Positions 35,019-48,393 are shown, counted from the stretch's first letter. The stretch: 64,000 nt of DNA from Lutjanus erythropterus (GCA_020091685.1 CM034607.1:26516145-26580144), one strand, 5' to 3'. The notes: generated from the letters alone by a model not told the origin. Numbers and translations: made by a program.

Positions 35019-38000
35019 ATGGTGACCTATGAGGTGACTGTGTCCACTGGTGAGCGTGTCTACAGCACCACTTTTAACAATGTCTTCATTAAGCTGGTGG
35101 GCGAGAAAGGCGAGAGCAAACGGGAGTGGCTCATAGGCTTCAAAGTAGCTGTAGCCTTTGTGGGAGGAGCAGTAAGTTTGAAATAACTCTCTCTAAATGT
35201 ATGTCATGTTTCTTCAACTTTGCCTATGTGAGATTATTAAATCACTTGTGCTTTAGAATAGGGAAAATCATGTCCTACGAAAAAAACTTAAAAATTACTA
35301 TTAACAATCTAATTCCAATTTTTGTTGAAAATCTATTCTTTAGGGATATGAAATTTATGCAATTCATGAAATGTTTTTGTTTGCTTTATTTTTTTTTTTA
35401 TTACTAAACTCTTGTCCAAGACAAGAAGTCACAACTTCAAACAATCAGATAATGTGTTAAAAGCCTTCAAAATCTAAAACTAATAATACATAATCATCTG
35501 TTTTTCATGGAAATGCTTTCAATTTAAAATTGTGTCCCAGATTTCTGTCAATCAGATTTTTTATAAAACCTATCCTAACAACCTGTCTCACTTCCTAGTT
35601 TTAAAAAAGGTGGGGACACTGCTCAAATAATGATAAACTTTCTATCTTTTTTGGCAAATTCATTCAGTAATATTGTTATCACGTGTCTCAACCATAATAT
35701 GTCAACACTGTAGCCCTTCTAAATCCAAAGCTAAATAAGAATTATAGTTTAAAATGTGTATTTTGATTTACATTAAGATAAATCACAGTAACTTTAAAAA
35801 ATAAAATTGCTGCTCACTACAACTATGCTGTGAGATGAAAAAATGTAACACTGTGTCAGCTCCATTAGATTTTCCATTTTATGGAGCTGACATCTATACA
35901 GATGGAGAACTCAGTTCTCTTTAATAACTGAATAATGTGTTAACCAGTCACAAAAAGTCTGGACATGCTTCTGTATGTGACATCAGCTTCATCAGTTGGC
36001 TGTGAACTCCATCATAGAGAAGTTTTTTCCCTGTTATATGCATTAAATCTATATTGATAAGGATTTATAAAATGAGTTTAATTTAAAAAAAATCGTTAGC
36101 AGGTTGGCCAATTAAATGTTTCAGTAGCCAAGAGTTTGATCTTTTAAAATATATTTTTCCAGCATAATTAAAAAACAGTAAAACCAAACCCCCCTCAAAA
36201 TATGGCTTTGTCCCAGTTCACCAAAATGTGTGAAATACCAATATAGACAAACAGCAACAATCACCAAATATATGTTGCTCAGCTCTCTATGGCCACAAAG
36301 TTGACCAAAGCAACAAAAACTTCCCAATAAGGAGCTTCATAAAACTGTTATGCAAAGTTTTATTTTGTTATATTCAGTAATTTTATGCTGGTTATTTGGA
36401 TGTTACAGCTCAATTTTTGGTTATCAAATACACTTTATGGTATTTTCATCATTACTCCAGGTGTCTACATTTAACGTGGAATGCCCTGTCTCCCTTGGAA
36501 AACTGGTTCTGATCGAGCTTGACAAAAAGTGTCTCCCACTGTTCCCGAATGACGACTGGTTTCCTAACAAGGTGGAAGTTAAATCCCCTGAAGGAGACAC
36601 CTACAGCTTTCCCATCTACCGCTGGATCACTGACAACGAGGTGCACCGCTTCAGAGAGGGAAGAGGTTTGTCCCTTTCACTGACCACAGAAAACATAAAA
36701 GGAAGACAAGCTCTGCAAGACAGACTATAAGGAGAACTGGACTACATTCATGCAACATATTGTAAATAACTGACATTTTTTTAAACCTCCCTGTGGTTCT
36801 TTCTTCCAGCTCTGAGAGTCTTTGAAGACACCCATTATCTTGGCGAGTACAGTCGAGAGCAGGAGCTGAAGCAGCGAGAGAAAGACTATTGGTGAGAGTC
36901 TCAGAGCTTACACATCTTAACTTTATGCAGCCCAAAGCTAACATGCACACAAACCTCCTCCACCTTTGTTTTATGATATAAAATGGTAAAATAACAACCA
37001 TATGATACAGTCTAAATTAAAACTGTAGATACGCTCTCTGTTTTTCTCAGCTGGGAAGTGTATGAAGAGGGAATACCCCACTGCATGAAGACAGCACACC
37101 CTCTTTCTCTGCCATGTGAGGTCCGCTTCTCCTTCACCAAGGAGACAGAGTTTTTCTTCACTGCAGCCGCAGGGTGAAGTCCTCAAATTCTGTCAGATAT
37201 CTATCTATGTAACTACTGTATGAGCCTTCTTGTCAAAAAGATTCAAAACAACTTTAGAGATTAATAGACTATTTGCTTTTTTTTCTTGCAGACTGACTGA
37301 GCTGAAGCTGATGGGGCTGGCTGATTGTACGAAGAAATGGACTGACATTGATAGTATTGATCGAGTGTTCTCCTGCAAACAGACTGAAATATCAGGTACT
37401 GTACAATCATGGTATGTTAATGGAATACTTGGTACTGTATGCATAAAAGTATACATTCAACTGTATTTATTCATATATTCAGTACCTAAATAAATACATT
37501 AATTGTTTTTATTCCTGAAATAAGCCATTGGATTTAACTGAATACTGGAAAGTCTGTTAGCTTCTTTGCTTGGCTTGTTGAAAGTGAGAATGTGACAGAG
37601 GGAAAAGAAGTTACCTAATTTTAGGCTGTGCTCATGAAAAGCTATATTGTATTTAATTGCATGACTGACTGACTTAGCCTAGGAACTAGATTAATCGGTC
37701 TGAGTCTGGTCCCCTTCCCCAGACAAATTTCCACCCGACCTGGACCAAGTCAGGCCAATCACAACCATTTATACAAAGGAGTACAACATGATTGGCTGTT
37801 GAGCCATTTTTGTAAACAAGAAATATGGTTGCAGGTGATGTGGGCACATGGAAGAAATTACTCCCTGTCTCAATGGCGAGTCAGATGCAGTTCTCACTCA
37901 CACATCTCACATAACAGAAATGCTTTCATTTTGAAATGCATAAACACAACCCGAGGCATTTATTTAGACTTCAAATAGATTTTTTTCAAAAGTACATACA

Positions 38001-38345
38001 TAAATGTGAGGTTGATATCGTACAAAATGTGGATAAATATATGTATTCTGTGCCATTTTACTACTTTGTGCAGAGCAGAGTGCATTCCAGAGCCAGAGAG
38101 CAGCTCACTCTACTCCGGTTTAATTCTGCAGACTCTCCTTTCACTTTACCCTGCAGTTTCTTCTTGAAATTCTTTAACTTCTGCAGTATTATTTTGTGGA
38201 CAAACTGTACATTTAATGCCACTAGACAACTTCACTGCTAAACTTTAATCCCTCTGCTCTGATTCCCAACCAGTGTCTGCCATGAGCGCAGCCACCGGCA
38301 CTCTCTTTTGGTCATCCACACCCACTACGCACGTGCACACACTCA

Positions 38346-38411
<66 letters not shown>

Positions 38412-41400
38412 GTGTCAGAACTTCTGATGGTATTTGAAGTTTAATTTATCATCTATACTATGTCACATGTTTGGAGGCTCTGGTTGTAGGTCTGTGGAAT
38501 TACGTCCACAGACATTTCGATCTTTGCACATTGACAACGCCTATTAGAAGTTGAAAATTAACTGAGGGCTTTCACACTAATGTGCATTTGCAAATTGGTC
38601 TGGTAATGCACTGCTGTTTTTCCAGATTATGTCCAAGAACACTGGAAGGAGGATGCTTTTTTTGGCTACCAGTACCTAAATGGTGTCAACCCCATGTTGA
38701 TCCAACGTTGTTCGGCCCTGCCCGAAAACTTTCCAGTCACTGATGACATGGTCTTCCTCCATCGTCAGGGTAGCTTGGAGGATGAAATGGCGGTAACTGT
38801 CTTGACCTTAATTGATCTTGAGACTTGTTTTGCCACATGACATGTTGAATTTGGAATTGGATGTTGTATTACAAGTTCACTGTACATGTTTATGTAATAT
38901 CCTCATCGTGTGTGTGAGTCAAATTATTTCTCATTTTTGCTAAAATTTCAAACAGAATGGCAAGATATTCCTGTGTGACTACAAGCTTCTGGATAAACTG
39001 ACACCAAATGTCGTCAATGGGAAAACACAGTACTTGATGGCTCCCCTCGTCCTTTTTCACTTAACACCTGAGGATAAGATGATGCCAATCGCTATTCAGG
39101 TGAGATTAGCACTCTAATATAGCTAATAGTAAAGCTGATATAACTGATTGATATCATTAAAATTACAAAATGTAGGTTCCCCTGTGAAAGGAAGCATTCA
39201 CCATGCAGAAAGAGTTTTTTAATGCTAGACACAGAGTTCTAGTTACTATGGCTAGTATCCAAATAGCAGCTATGAATTTCCTCTGGTAGAAAAGGCAGTT
39301 ATTTTCTTCATGTCTGCACCCAAGCCATGTAAAAAGGTTTCCTCTTATAGCCACTTCGGCTAGGTTAGTATCCAGCAATTGTCGATTTTCTTTTCCCATT
39401 TCCTGATATGTTATTTCCATGGCTAAGGGGACATATAGGCCATATATCTATATTCTTTGCTAATGTTAGCAAAACACTAGCTTACTAATCTACATCAGTT
39501 GTTACAGAGCAAATTGCTAGCTAACTAGCTAATTAATCTACATCGTTAGCTGCCTAGCTAGTTACATCTGATAGCTAATGCTAGCATAACAAATGCTAAC
39601 TAACTAGCTAATATGCATCAATTTTTAGTCAGCTAAATAGCTAGCATTTTGTTAACATTAGCTAAAGTAAGACTTGTCTATATTGTTCTTACAGGTCCTC
39701 CAGCAACATCTTTGAATCATAATTTTCTTTTTAACATAACCAAGCTTAGCATATAGCATATCTAAGTACAGGAAATGGGAAAGGAAAAAGCTGACTGTGG
39801 TTCCAGCGGTACTAGGCTGGCTCAACTGTTATTGGAGCACAGAGTAAAAAGGGGTGGGACTGTAAGGGCCAATTTCAGCCTGCCACCCACTGTCAAAGAC
39901 GTAAATTTAGATATTAATGTAAGTAACACTGAAAAACTAGGGCCTCCCTGTAGAAGGGATTCAATTATGAATTTACCTAATAAATAAAATATTAAATATT
40001 AAACATTATTGACATTATTGACATTGACATTATTGACCAGTAATGGTAATGACTGAATTAATTAAATCCACCTCTCTTCTCTTGCAGCTGAAGCAGACTC
40101 CAGGAGAGGGCAATCCCATCTTTTGCCCCACTGATTCTGAGTATGACTGGCTGATGGCCAAGATTTTTGTCAGAAGTGCAGATTTTAATGACCATGAACT
40201 CAATGTTCACTTGCTGCGCACTCATCTGCTGGCTGAGGTGTTTGCAGTGTCACTGCTGCGCAATGTGCCCATGGTGCATCCACTGTACAAGGTAACTATA
40301 AGTAAGAATACTGAACTTACTGGGGTTCAAGTCTTTTCAACCTGCCGATTTTTGAATCTTCAAAAGTTAATGAATCATAAAGTGTTGCAAGTATCAAGAT
40401 TTCTGACACTGTTAACCAGAGAGGGGAAGTAAGAAACTAAGTGACTAAGTATAAATACTTTAGCACAAATTTCAGGCATCTGTACTCTACTTAAGTTTTT
40501 ATTTATTTATTTTTTTGACAACTTTTACTTTTACACCCTACATGTTCTTTTACAGAAATATCTGCACTTTCTACACCTTACATTTTCAAAACAGTTGTCT
40601 TACTTATGTTTTAATGCATTTGAGGGGAATTATTGATTATTTTTACTTTGCATCGAGGGCCAGCTTCCTAACATCAAGACAAATTTCAACCCAAATTGAT
40701 GGGACAGTAACACATAGAAAAAACAATTTCTCTATTATCCATCAGTGCATATCACACATATCAGACGTAACAAGACAAAAATGTTGCAAAAGATGTAACA
40801 AGACAAAAGCGATGTACAAGACATAACAACACAAAAATGACATAACAGGATTTAAAATGATAAAACAATGTAACAAAACAAAAATGCAGTAATAATAAGT
40901 AACAAGATTAAAACGGTGAACCAAAAAATTGAACAATGAACAAAATGAAAGCAACGTACCGAGATGAAATGTAAAAGACATAAAAAATTAGCTAAAATAC
41001 ATAAGATGAAAATGCTGTAAATGATGTAACAAGTTGAAAATGACTTAACAAGACAAAAACAGTGTAACAAGTTGGAAAAAAAAGATGTAACAAGATGAAA
41101 ATGACATAACAAGATGCAACAAGACGAAAACCGCGTTAAAAGACATAACAAGATGAAAACAACAAAACAGATGTAACAAGATGAAACAGACAAGATAGGG
41201 AGACTCAGCCATGTAGAATAGGTGAGGCTCAGTTAGTTTCACACAGAAACAACTCATAGAAATGTCTTAAGAGGGCAACTTTTTACTTTTACATTTCAGA
41301 GCCTGAACTTTTTCACTTTTACTTGAATGAAGAATTTGAATCGGTACTTCTACTTCCTTCTGCTTTTGACACAAGTACATGTACTTCTTGAGTTAAGAAT

Positions 41401-44013
41401 GTGTGTACTTTTGCCACCTCTGCATTGTTAACTAGTGTGATCAACAGTGTTCCCTCTTTCCCTCAGCTCCTCATACCTCACACTCGCTACACTCTGCAGA
41501 TCAACTACTTGGCTCGAGAGCACCTGATATCTCCGAATGGATTTTTCACAGAGGTATGATGAGACTAACATGCCTAATAGACCACCACCTAAATAATGTT
41601 TCTTTTAGTTCATTGTCAAGTACAGTATCTATCTGTAACTCTCTCCCTCACATATGTGACTGTTCCTTAGTTTGCAGCATCTGGAGAGGCTATGATCACG
41701 TTCCTGAAGAAATCACTGTCGTCATTGACCTACGGCTCACTTTGTATAAAGGAAAACATTGCTGAGCGTGGGCTGGAGGATGTGCCAAACTTCTACTACA
41801 GAGATGATGGATTCAAGCTTTGGGATATCATCTACAGGTATTTTAGGCAGTTTCCACTCTGTTTTATGTTTATAATGTATACAATATTGTAATAAACATA
41901 TTACATGGTTACTTACCCAAAAATGTAATTTAATTTAATTTTAATTTAATCAGAATTAGGTATTTAACAAAGCCATGTAATAAACCTGCTTGATATCTGT
42001 CTGTGACTCACCAGTGAGCTCTCGCCGAGCTCTGGATCATGTGTCTGAACAGCTCACTCAGTGATCTTCACTCTAGGGAGCATGCTGCAACTTGCTTTTT
42101 ATCAAGGGTGGTTTGTCTGCAATGTCCAAACTTTTTCAGCAAGTGGAAGATCAGGGATGAAATAGCATAGTGTGGCCCTGGTTTATTAAATTCAGTCTGA
42201 CCAAAAGCAATGATAACGCATATCCCCAATGGGGATAAAACATTAATGACTGCAGTGGGGATATCAAAAGCTGAGGGGAAAATCCCCCCCCCATCCTCCC
42301 CAGCAGTTTGCGCCCAGGATGTATCACTGTGTCGATACTGCAGTAAATCTTAAAAGAAGAGAACTCATTCTTACAGATCATTCTTGGATGTCTTACAAAA
42401 GAGTTTCTTACTACTGCAGTATGTACAAAAGTGTACAACTCAACAAAAATATGTTTTACAGAACTAAATATCAACATTTCTCAAAGGTTTGTGGAGGGAA
42501 TACTCCGCTACTACTACCAGAACGACTCTGAGGTTGAGAGAGACACTGAACTACAGAAGTGGATTCAGGACATTTTTGAACATGGATTCCTTTCCCGAGC
42601 ATCCACAGGTGGGCTTAAAAGAAAAGCTCAGTCTTGCTTGTGATAAATGTGCACATTTATGTGCAGTTACAATTTAGTCATCAGGATGTCTTAAAGTCTT
42701 TAATACAGTTTATTCTGTCTAATTCTTAGGAATTCCACACAAGATGACCTCCGTGGTTGAGCTGGTCAAGTTTGTCACCATGGTGATCTTCACCAGCTCA
42801 GTGCAGCACTCAGCTGTCAACGGTGGACAGGTGAATGCTTTGACTTTACCAAAACAATCACTAATAACGCTGCTGTTAACATTGTATTTGTTCAGGCGTA
42901 AGTTGAATAATGCTTCTAAATTTCTATCGATCATCTTGTGTGCACCTATTTAGTGTTTACAGCATTTGCTAATTAGTGCAAACACAAAGTACTTTTGAAG
43001 AGGATGGGAATGACTTTAGTTTTGCATGCATTTTGTTGTAAACCAAAATATTAGACAAATGGTGATGATGCTAAGGGGAGGGTAGTAACGGATTACATGT
43101 AATCAGGCAGTAATCAGGTTACATAGAATAAATATATGATAAATACATGATATGATAAATAAATATAATTAGCCCAGATTAGAAAAAAAGTGTATTAGAT
43201 TACAGTTACATTATGGCAATTTTAAAATGATCAACCTTCTTTTTATGCCAAGTGCTCTATGAACTCATGAGAAGCACATCTGATACTGGCTCCACTTTAT
43301 GACAGCCAAAGTTATCACAGTTCATCCTGAGGGGAACACTGATATCTGAACCAAACTGGGCATCCAGAGGAACATTTGAGACATTTCTCTCAAAACCACA
43401 AATATTAACCGCATGGTGGCACGAGAGGAAAAAATCACCAAAGTTATTAGTTATTTTGTCCCAACAGACCGACATAGCATGGCTTCAAAACGTATTAATC
43501 ACTCATCTGTGTATCTTTCATTGCAGTATGATTACAGTGGCTGGATGCCAAACACTCCCATCACGCTGCAACTTCCTCCACCAACCACAAAGGGGGAATC
43601 AAGTGAGGACACAATGCTGCAGACTTTCCCTGACGTCAACGCAACAGTGCAGGGCATGGCTGCAACATGGCTACTCTCCAAACAGTCCACTGACTTCGTA
43701 AGTACCCATCCCTTCCATGTTTGAGCCACTGAAAAAAACCCTGCTCACTTCCTACAAATGTATGGTATGTTGCCAATAGTCTATGTTTGATAAATGCTTA
43801 AATATTAATGGAAAATATAATTGATCTCATCAGGTCCCTCTTGGCCACTACCCAGAGGACCATTTCAGTGAGGAGGTGCCCCTCAAGGTGATAAAGGAAT
43901 TTCAAGGAGATCTTGAAGTGTTGAGTACAGCCATCGAAGTCAGAAACAGGAGTTTGGAAGTCCCATACACATACCTGGATCCTAAAAAGGTAGAAAACAG
44001 TGTGGCCATTTGA
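35019..44013 (+). CDS. Lipoxygenase, ALOXE3/ALOX12B-like, complete
   Basis: Non-heme iron dioxygenase or hydroperoxide isomerase acting on polyunsaturated fatty acids. Fourteen coding exons: 35019-35171, 36461-36665, 36810-36891, 37051-37173, 37292-37395, 38626-38792, 38956-39099, 40088-40291, 41467-41553, 41671-41837, 42487-42608, 42730-42830, 43527-43697 and 43834-44013, all GT-AG, total 669 residues. Several sizes match mammalian ALOX exons. An N-terminal PLAT domain (about 1-115) precedes the catalytic domain. Iron ligands are visible: His367 and His372 in HLLRTH, His546 and Asn550 in QHSAVN, and the C-terminal Ile669 in [23 protein letters not shown] and PYTYLDP resemble human ALOXE3 more than ALOX5. 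The Coffa-site residue is Ala410 (YLAREH), which in the family favours S stereochemistry. Whether it acts as a dioxygenase or an isomerase cannot be read from sequence. ALOX5-like naming is the main alternative. Confidence 0.93.
38348..38409. repeat. (CA)n microsatellite in lipoxygenase intron 5
   Basis: An uninterrupted CA dinucleotide run of about 60 bases follows CACTCACTC. Confidence 0.95.
39440..39861. mobile_element. Truncated TA-type MITE in lipoxygenase intron 7 (copy 3)
   Basis: The GCTAGCTA/TTAGCTA palindrome-rich interior (39470-39665) and the right end AAAAAGGGGTGGGACT match the right half of the elements in lmna introns 1 and 6. The expected left inverted end is not found, so the copy is incomplete. 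Confidence 0.55.
40766..41205. repeat. Degenerate GATGTAACAAGACAAAAA minisatellite in intron 8
   Basis: Phrases such as GATGTAACAAGATGAAAATG and GACATAACAAGA recur irregularly, every ~18-25 bases, over ~430 bases in lipoxygenase intron 8. On the minus strand this yields long stop-poor frames rich in Cys, Phe and Leu, which are artefacts of composition. AAGTAC-type repeat sequence flanks it on both sides (about 40420-40600 and 41270-41425). Confidence 0.65.
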
Positions 44014-46985
44014 ATATCAGCTGTGGGCCAAATTCAGCCACATACGCACTTGCTTGTTCTGTTTTTAACTGATACCATAGTGGAAATTAACTACTGCATG
44101 TGATCACTGTATGCTGATCTGTAGTATTTGTACAACCTACTTGATTTAACTGTGGTAGAAGTGTACTTTTTAAATCACAATTCAAATCCTAAATCTTCTT
44201 CTTGAGTTACCAGTGAATATAAAGTGCATGTTATTCAAAGAGATTACAAATGTAAAATACAAAATATAAAGTTGCTACATTGAGGCATTGTTGACGTTGT
44301 TATGAGAGGGCAAACATCAAGATTGCATCCTTTTGCCAGAGAGGAGGAACAAAGCCAGAGACTGACTTTTCTTTAGAAAATTGCAAATAACGAACGATGT
44401 CACGATCTGCTCCTCAGTTCACCTTGTCAACTAGTGATATTGCTCTCAGGCCCTTTTCCACCAAATTCATCACCTGACTGCCCCACTCATCCACACACCC
44501 AGTCACACATCTCATCTACTGTGCAGTTACATGGGATTCTTTTCATTATGCTAACATGCCTCCTTGCCTTGATCACTCGCGAGTCTTACGCGTGTCATAG
44601 CTTCTCCCAGTGAGGATGTGAGCGAGAGATGCGAGGAAGAGATGCGAGGATGGAGCCAAAGCTACCAAATGAAAAATCCTTGCTTCCATAGTGTCAGTCT
44701 TAAGCCAGGTATGCACTGCGCGATTTTGGACTGCCCTAGATCAAAGATGACCAGTGTTAGAGAAATGACCAATATCTGTGGTTGTGACTCCAAAATGTTG
44801 GTTGTAAATCACACTGCGAGAGAGATGACTATTCTCACAGTACGACCAAAGATAACCTAGGACAAAAACCTGACAGTGTCAGAAGTTTAGGATAACCATC
44901 TCACTACTACAACCTACAGGAATGAGACAGATCATAACACTATGTGTACAATGCATAAATATAAATTTAAAAAACACTCGAACACTCTCAAGTCTTGCTT
45001 AGCATCATAGTTTACCACTACAGCAGCACATCTGGATGCCATACACTGATGATGTTTTCTTGTATATTCACTTGCATTACAGCCTACATTTTATCAGGTC
45101 TAATCCTTGTACAGTCTACATACATCAAACTTAATGTCGTACCCAAGTTTGTTAGATTCATGGCAGTGTCATAAGTTACTTAGGTCCAGCGTTTATACAC
45201 CACTTCATGAAATACTTTTGTGTAGGATACACTTGAGTTTCCTTGCTCTTAGGTCCTCCAGCAGACTCTTCTTTCCAAGCTCCTCATCTCCTCGAGGTGC
45301 ATTTTTACGGAATTAGAAGATCCTCCACGATGGTGGGGGTGGAATGATTTGGGGTAAAGGGAGGAGAGAGGACACAATGAAGCAAGTTAGCATTATGACA
45401 AGCACCCACAGACTTCCCATCCACCACCTCACCTGCAACTCATTGCCTCATGTAGTCAACATATATCTAAGTGTACTTCGTTTATTCTTTGCCAGATCAT
45501 TAAATCAAGTTACCATGTTTTAGTGCAAGCCTGTCTAGCCTCTGTTTCCTGTGCATTTGTTGTACCTAAGACCTGTTAACAGCTTATTTTAGACTTTGCT
45601 TGTTTATTTGACTTTTGATTTTGCCTGTTCCTTGTCTTCTCTGGATTTGACCCTTACCTGCTTCATCATCCTGTAAGCCTTTGTATCTTATTGTGTCAAT
45701 AAAAGTCACTGAACTGCATCAGCTCTGCCTCAGGTGTCTGGATTGGATTCTATACCCATTTTTTTTTTTTTATCCCCAGTAGGGATACATGTTATCCCTC
45801 CTTCTGGTCAGCTTGAATAAATTCAATGTTTTTCTAAGCCCACCAGTAGATGTTTGAAGTTGAGAAGCCATACTAGGTATTTTAAAAACAAGTTCTGGCA
45901 AATGGTGACTGTGGCTCACAGTTGGAATACCACAATAAATCCAGTTCCATAACTGTCCCTGCCTTTGTCAAGTAAGTTTTACTGTAAACATGAGGATGAG
46001 GGTTCACAGTGCACTGCTTTTTTTTTTTTTTTTAAGGTAAATGATAACGATCATCCACTGGTCAAAACTCAAAAACTAGTTGTCAGCCTTCAGAAAACAA
46101 GATAGTTTGCCAGTTGACACCCTCATCTGTCCTCTTCATTGTCTGTATTTACACTGCGGCATTTCAAAGTCCAAAAACAGTCTGAAGTTCAGGCTCAGGG
46201 GCCAAACCAGCCTGAACCAGGAAACAGGGCCGTGAAAACCCACGGACCAACACAGTACAGTTCGTCACGGGTACCTGAGAGAGGCAGGGTGGGGATGTGG
46301 TTGATGAAGCAGGGGGTCTAGAACCAGGCGAGCAGAGGGATGAAACAGAGGGACCGATGAGGGATGAGCAGAAGGGAGACCAGGGCCAGACAGGGAAGTT
46401 GAAACCAGGTAAGTACAGAGTCCAAGCAAAACACTCCAGCAGGGAGCAGACAGAGTACGTCAAGGCCAAGCAGAGAATCATGGTTCCAGTGGTGAGGTGA
46501 GTAGATTTTCTCCAAGGGAAAACAGAGGCGAAGAAACATAGAAACTCACACTGCAACACCAGATGGGAATACCAAGCAGCCAGGGGACAGGCAGACAAAA
46601 ACCAGGAACAATGAGGCAGATCTTGAGATCAGGGACAGAAGGCTGTACTGAATTACTGGGCCTCAAACAAGGCAGGTGAGTCAGAGACAAGCAGGGTTAG
46701 CATCAGGGAACCAGTCCAAGAAATAGTGCTGGAGAGTCTTGCATGGAATGCTGAAGAGCAATCTGGCCAGGAGTGAGTGTGCTGGAGAGGCTTATATACT
46801 GGGCTGATCAGGGATGAGCTGCAGCTGAGCTTGCAGGTGAGTGAAGCTGGACTGGTGAGATGGGAGTGGCTGGCAGCTCTATTTATCCCTGTGACTTTTT
46901 TTTGTTTACTCCTGTAACATAATCTGAGGCCTCCTGTGAGATGAGATCAGTGTAGGGGGTGGCTTTATAGTATCACTAAAAACAT
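44014..46985. repeat. Lipoxygenase 3' flank with retroelement-like debris
   Basis: No coding exon is recognised. 45500-45730 (GCCTGTTCCTTGTCTTCTC, then TCAATAAAAGTCACTGAAC) resembles the 3' end of a transcribed fish retroelement. 46170-46890 (CCTGAACCAGGAAACAGGGC, CTTGCATGGAATGCTGAAGA, AGAGGCTTATATACTGGGCT) is a dispersed sequence I know from many fish genomes as repeat-derived. The 144-codon minus-strand frame at 46164-46598 lies within it. A poly-T run is at about 46017-46034. Confidence 0.45.
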
Positions 46986-47099
46986 GATTTGATTCCCTCC
47001 TCTAAACCTTTTAAAGTGTTCAAAAGAGATTGGATGGTTAGAATTTACAGCACAGAGCATTTGGGGTTTTTACAGCAGTTTTACAGCAGACACACAGCC

Positions 47100-47632
47100 A
47101 GCAGCAAGAAACTTAAACTTTCTTGTCTGTATCGCTACATGTCTCCATGTATCTGCCCCGATATCCCTGACCCAGTGGGGACAGAAATAGAAGATATGCA
47201 ACTATCTACCATCATAAAGATTCAATTGAATATGCCTTCATGTTTTGGATCATTGGCTGTGTTTCTTTTCACTTCCTTTCCAAGACCATAGCTAAAAGTG
47301 CTGCTTGTTTTTTCAAGTCCATGAGATTGGTTCCTGTTTTTTCCTGGACAAATGAAGAATTACTACTGATTTTTCCAAGAGCAGACACAGAATTGCACTT
47401 GTTTTTTTTAGAAGTAGACCAGTCAGTGCAGCTGATTTTAACGGAACCAGGGCAAGAAATGTTTATACTTCTGAAAATCTGGTTCATCGCAGCTTCTGAT
47501 ATAGCCCATAGGCATGTTTCACACTTTATTGTCAAGACCAAAAGAAGAGTAGCACGAGCTCAAGCAAAAACTGCAGATATTTGTCATGCATGTCATCATT
47601 TATACCATCATCATAAGGTGACATTGACCTAG
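47100..47632 (+). pseudogene. Shortened copy of the 11-codon repeat locus
   Basis: It aligns with 21124-21500 (GCAGCAAGAAA, then CCCAGTGGGGACAGAAATAG), then jumps to sequence homologous to 22140-22260 (CTGAAAATCTGGTTCATCGC, CACTTTATTGTCAAGACC), and ends with one partial 153-bp satellite unit. The interior of the array (~640 bases) and the first part of the upstream ORF are missing. One frame remains open for about 140 codons (to 47632) even though it runs through two phases of the 11-codon repeat. It sits immediately before the naxe promoter block, as the parent array does before the orphan promoter at 25641. Confidence 0.7.
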
Positions 47633-47859
47633 TTTGAAGAGGAGGCTATGACATCAATAGTTAATAGTAACTAACACTCTGAGTAGTTTTTGCAATGAAT
47701 AATTTGTACCTTTACTCAAATATATTTACAACACCAGTACTTTACTTGTAATTGAGTAAAATTTTAGCACTGAAACAATGGTTGTACTTGAATACAGAGT
47801 ATTTAGTACTCTTTTACTAAATAAAAGAGTACTAGTGTCTATAGAACACTCCATCTACC

Positions 47860-47930
47860 ACCCCAGTTCCAAAAAAGTTTAATGTTGTGTAAAATATAAA
47901 GAAAAATACGATATAATGAATTGCAAAAAC
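47860..47930. mobile_element. Solo terminal fragment of the Tc1/mariner-like family
   Basis: CCCCAGTTCCAAAAAAG followed by TTGTGTAAAATATAAAG and TGAATTGCAAA matches the terminal repeat of the element at 56690-58052. It abuts the left limit of the naxe promoter homology at 47930. Confidence 0.5.
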
Positions 47931-48228
47931 TGCTTTTACGTCTGTACACTAGCTATTACGGAAATACTTATTTTATTTATTCTTTAAGTACAAAATGGAA
48001 ATACTTCCTGCACCGATGGCTATTTTCAAAATAAAACCAGTACACAATTTGCCTCGGTCCAGACCTTCGATTCCGCACACTTCACCTAGTAATAAAGTAT
48101 AACGAGTTTACATTCACACATACAGTGTGTTATAAGGCCAGTACTCGATACGGTTTTTGTTTTGTTCCATATCTGCGGTATGTACCAGATTTCATACTTT
48201 TATTTTGAAAGCAGAGCCGTGGTGTGAT

Positions 48229-48393
48229 TTTTTTTTTAACCCGGAAGTGGTGGACACCATCAGGCTGCGGGTGTTGTTGCACTGTCGATACATTTTTTCT
48301 GTGTAATATTGCTCTGTAAGTTGTGTCACTGCATTGTCTTAAAGGACAGACGTGCATGTGAATTTGTTTTCAAGAAAAGCTTGTTAACATTTG
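48229..48393 (+). promoter_or_regulatory. naxe: naxe promoter and non-coding first exon
   Basis: AACCCGGAAGTGG contains an ETS-family site (CCGGAAGT, 48241-48248), common in TATA-less housekeeping promoters. The downstream sequence ends in ACATTTG then GTGAGT (donor at 48394). The first good acceptor after it, CTCCTCCTGTTTCAG, ends at 49934, 17 bases before the naxe ATG. This gives a 1541-base 5' UTR intron. The exon's 5' end is not defined by sequence. Confidence 0.55.

Noticed and set aside
46164..46598. 144-codon minus-strand ORF
   Set aside because: It lies in dispersed repeat sequence seen in many fish genomes and resembles no protein family I know.
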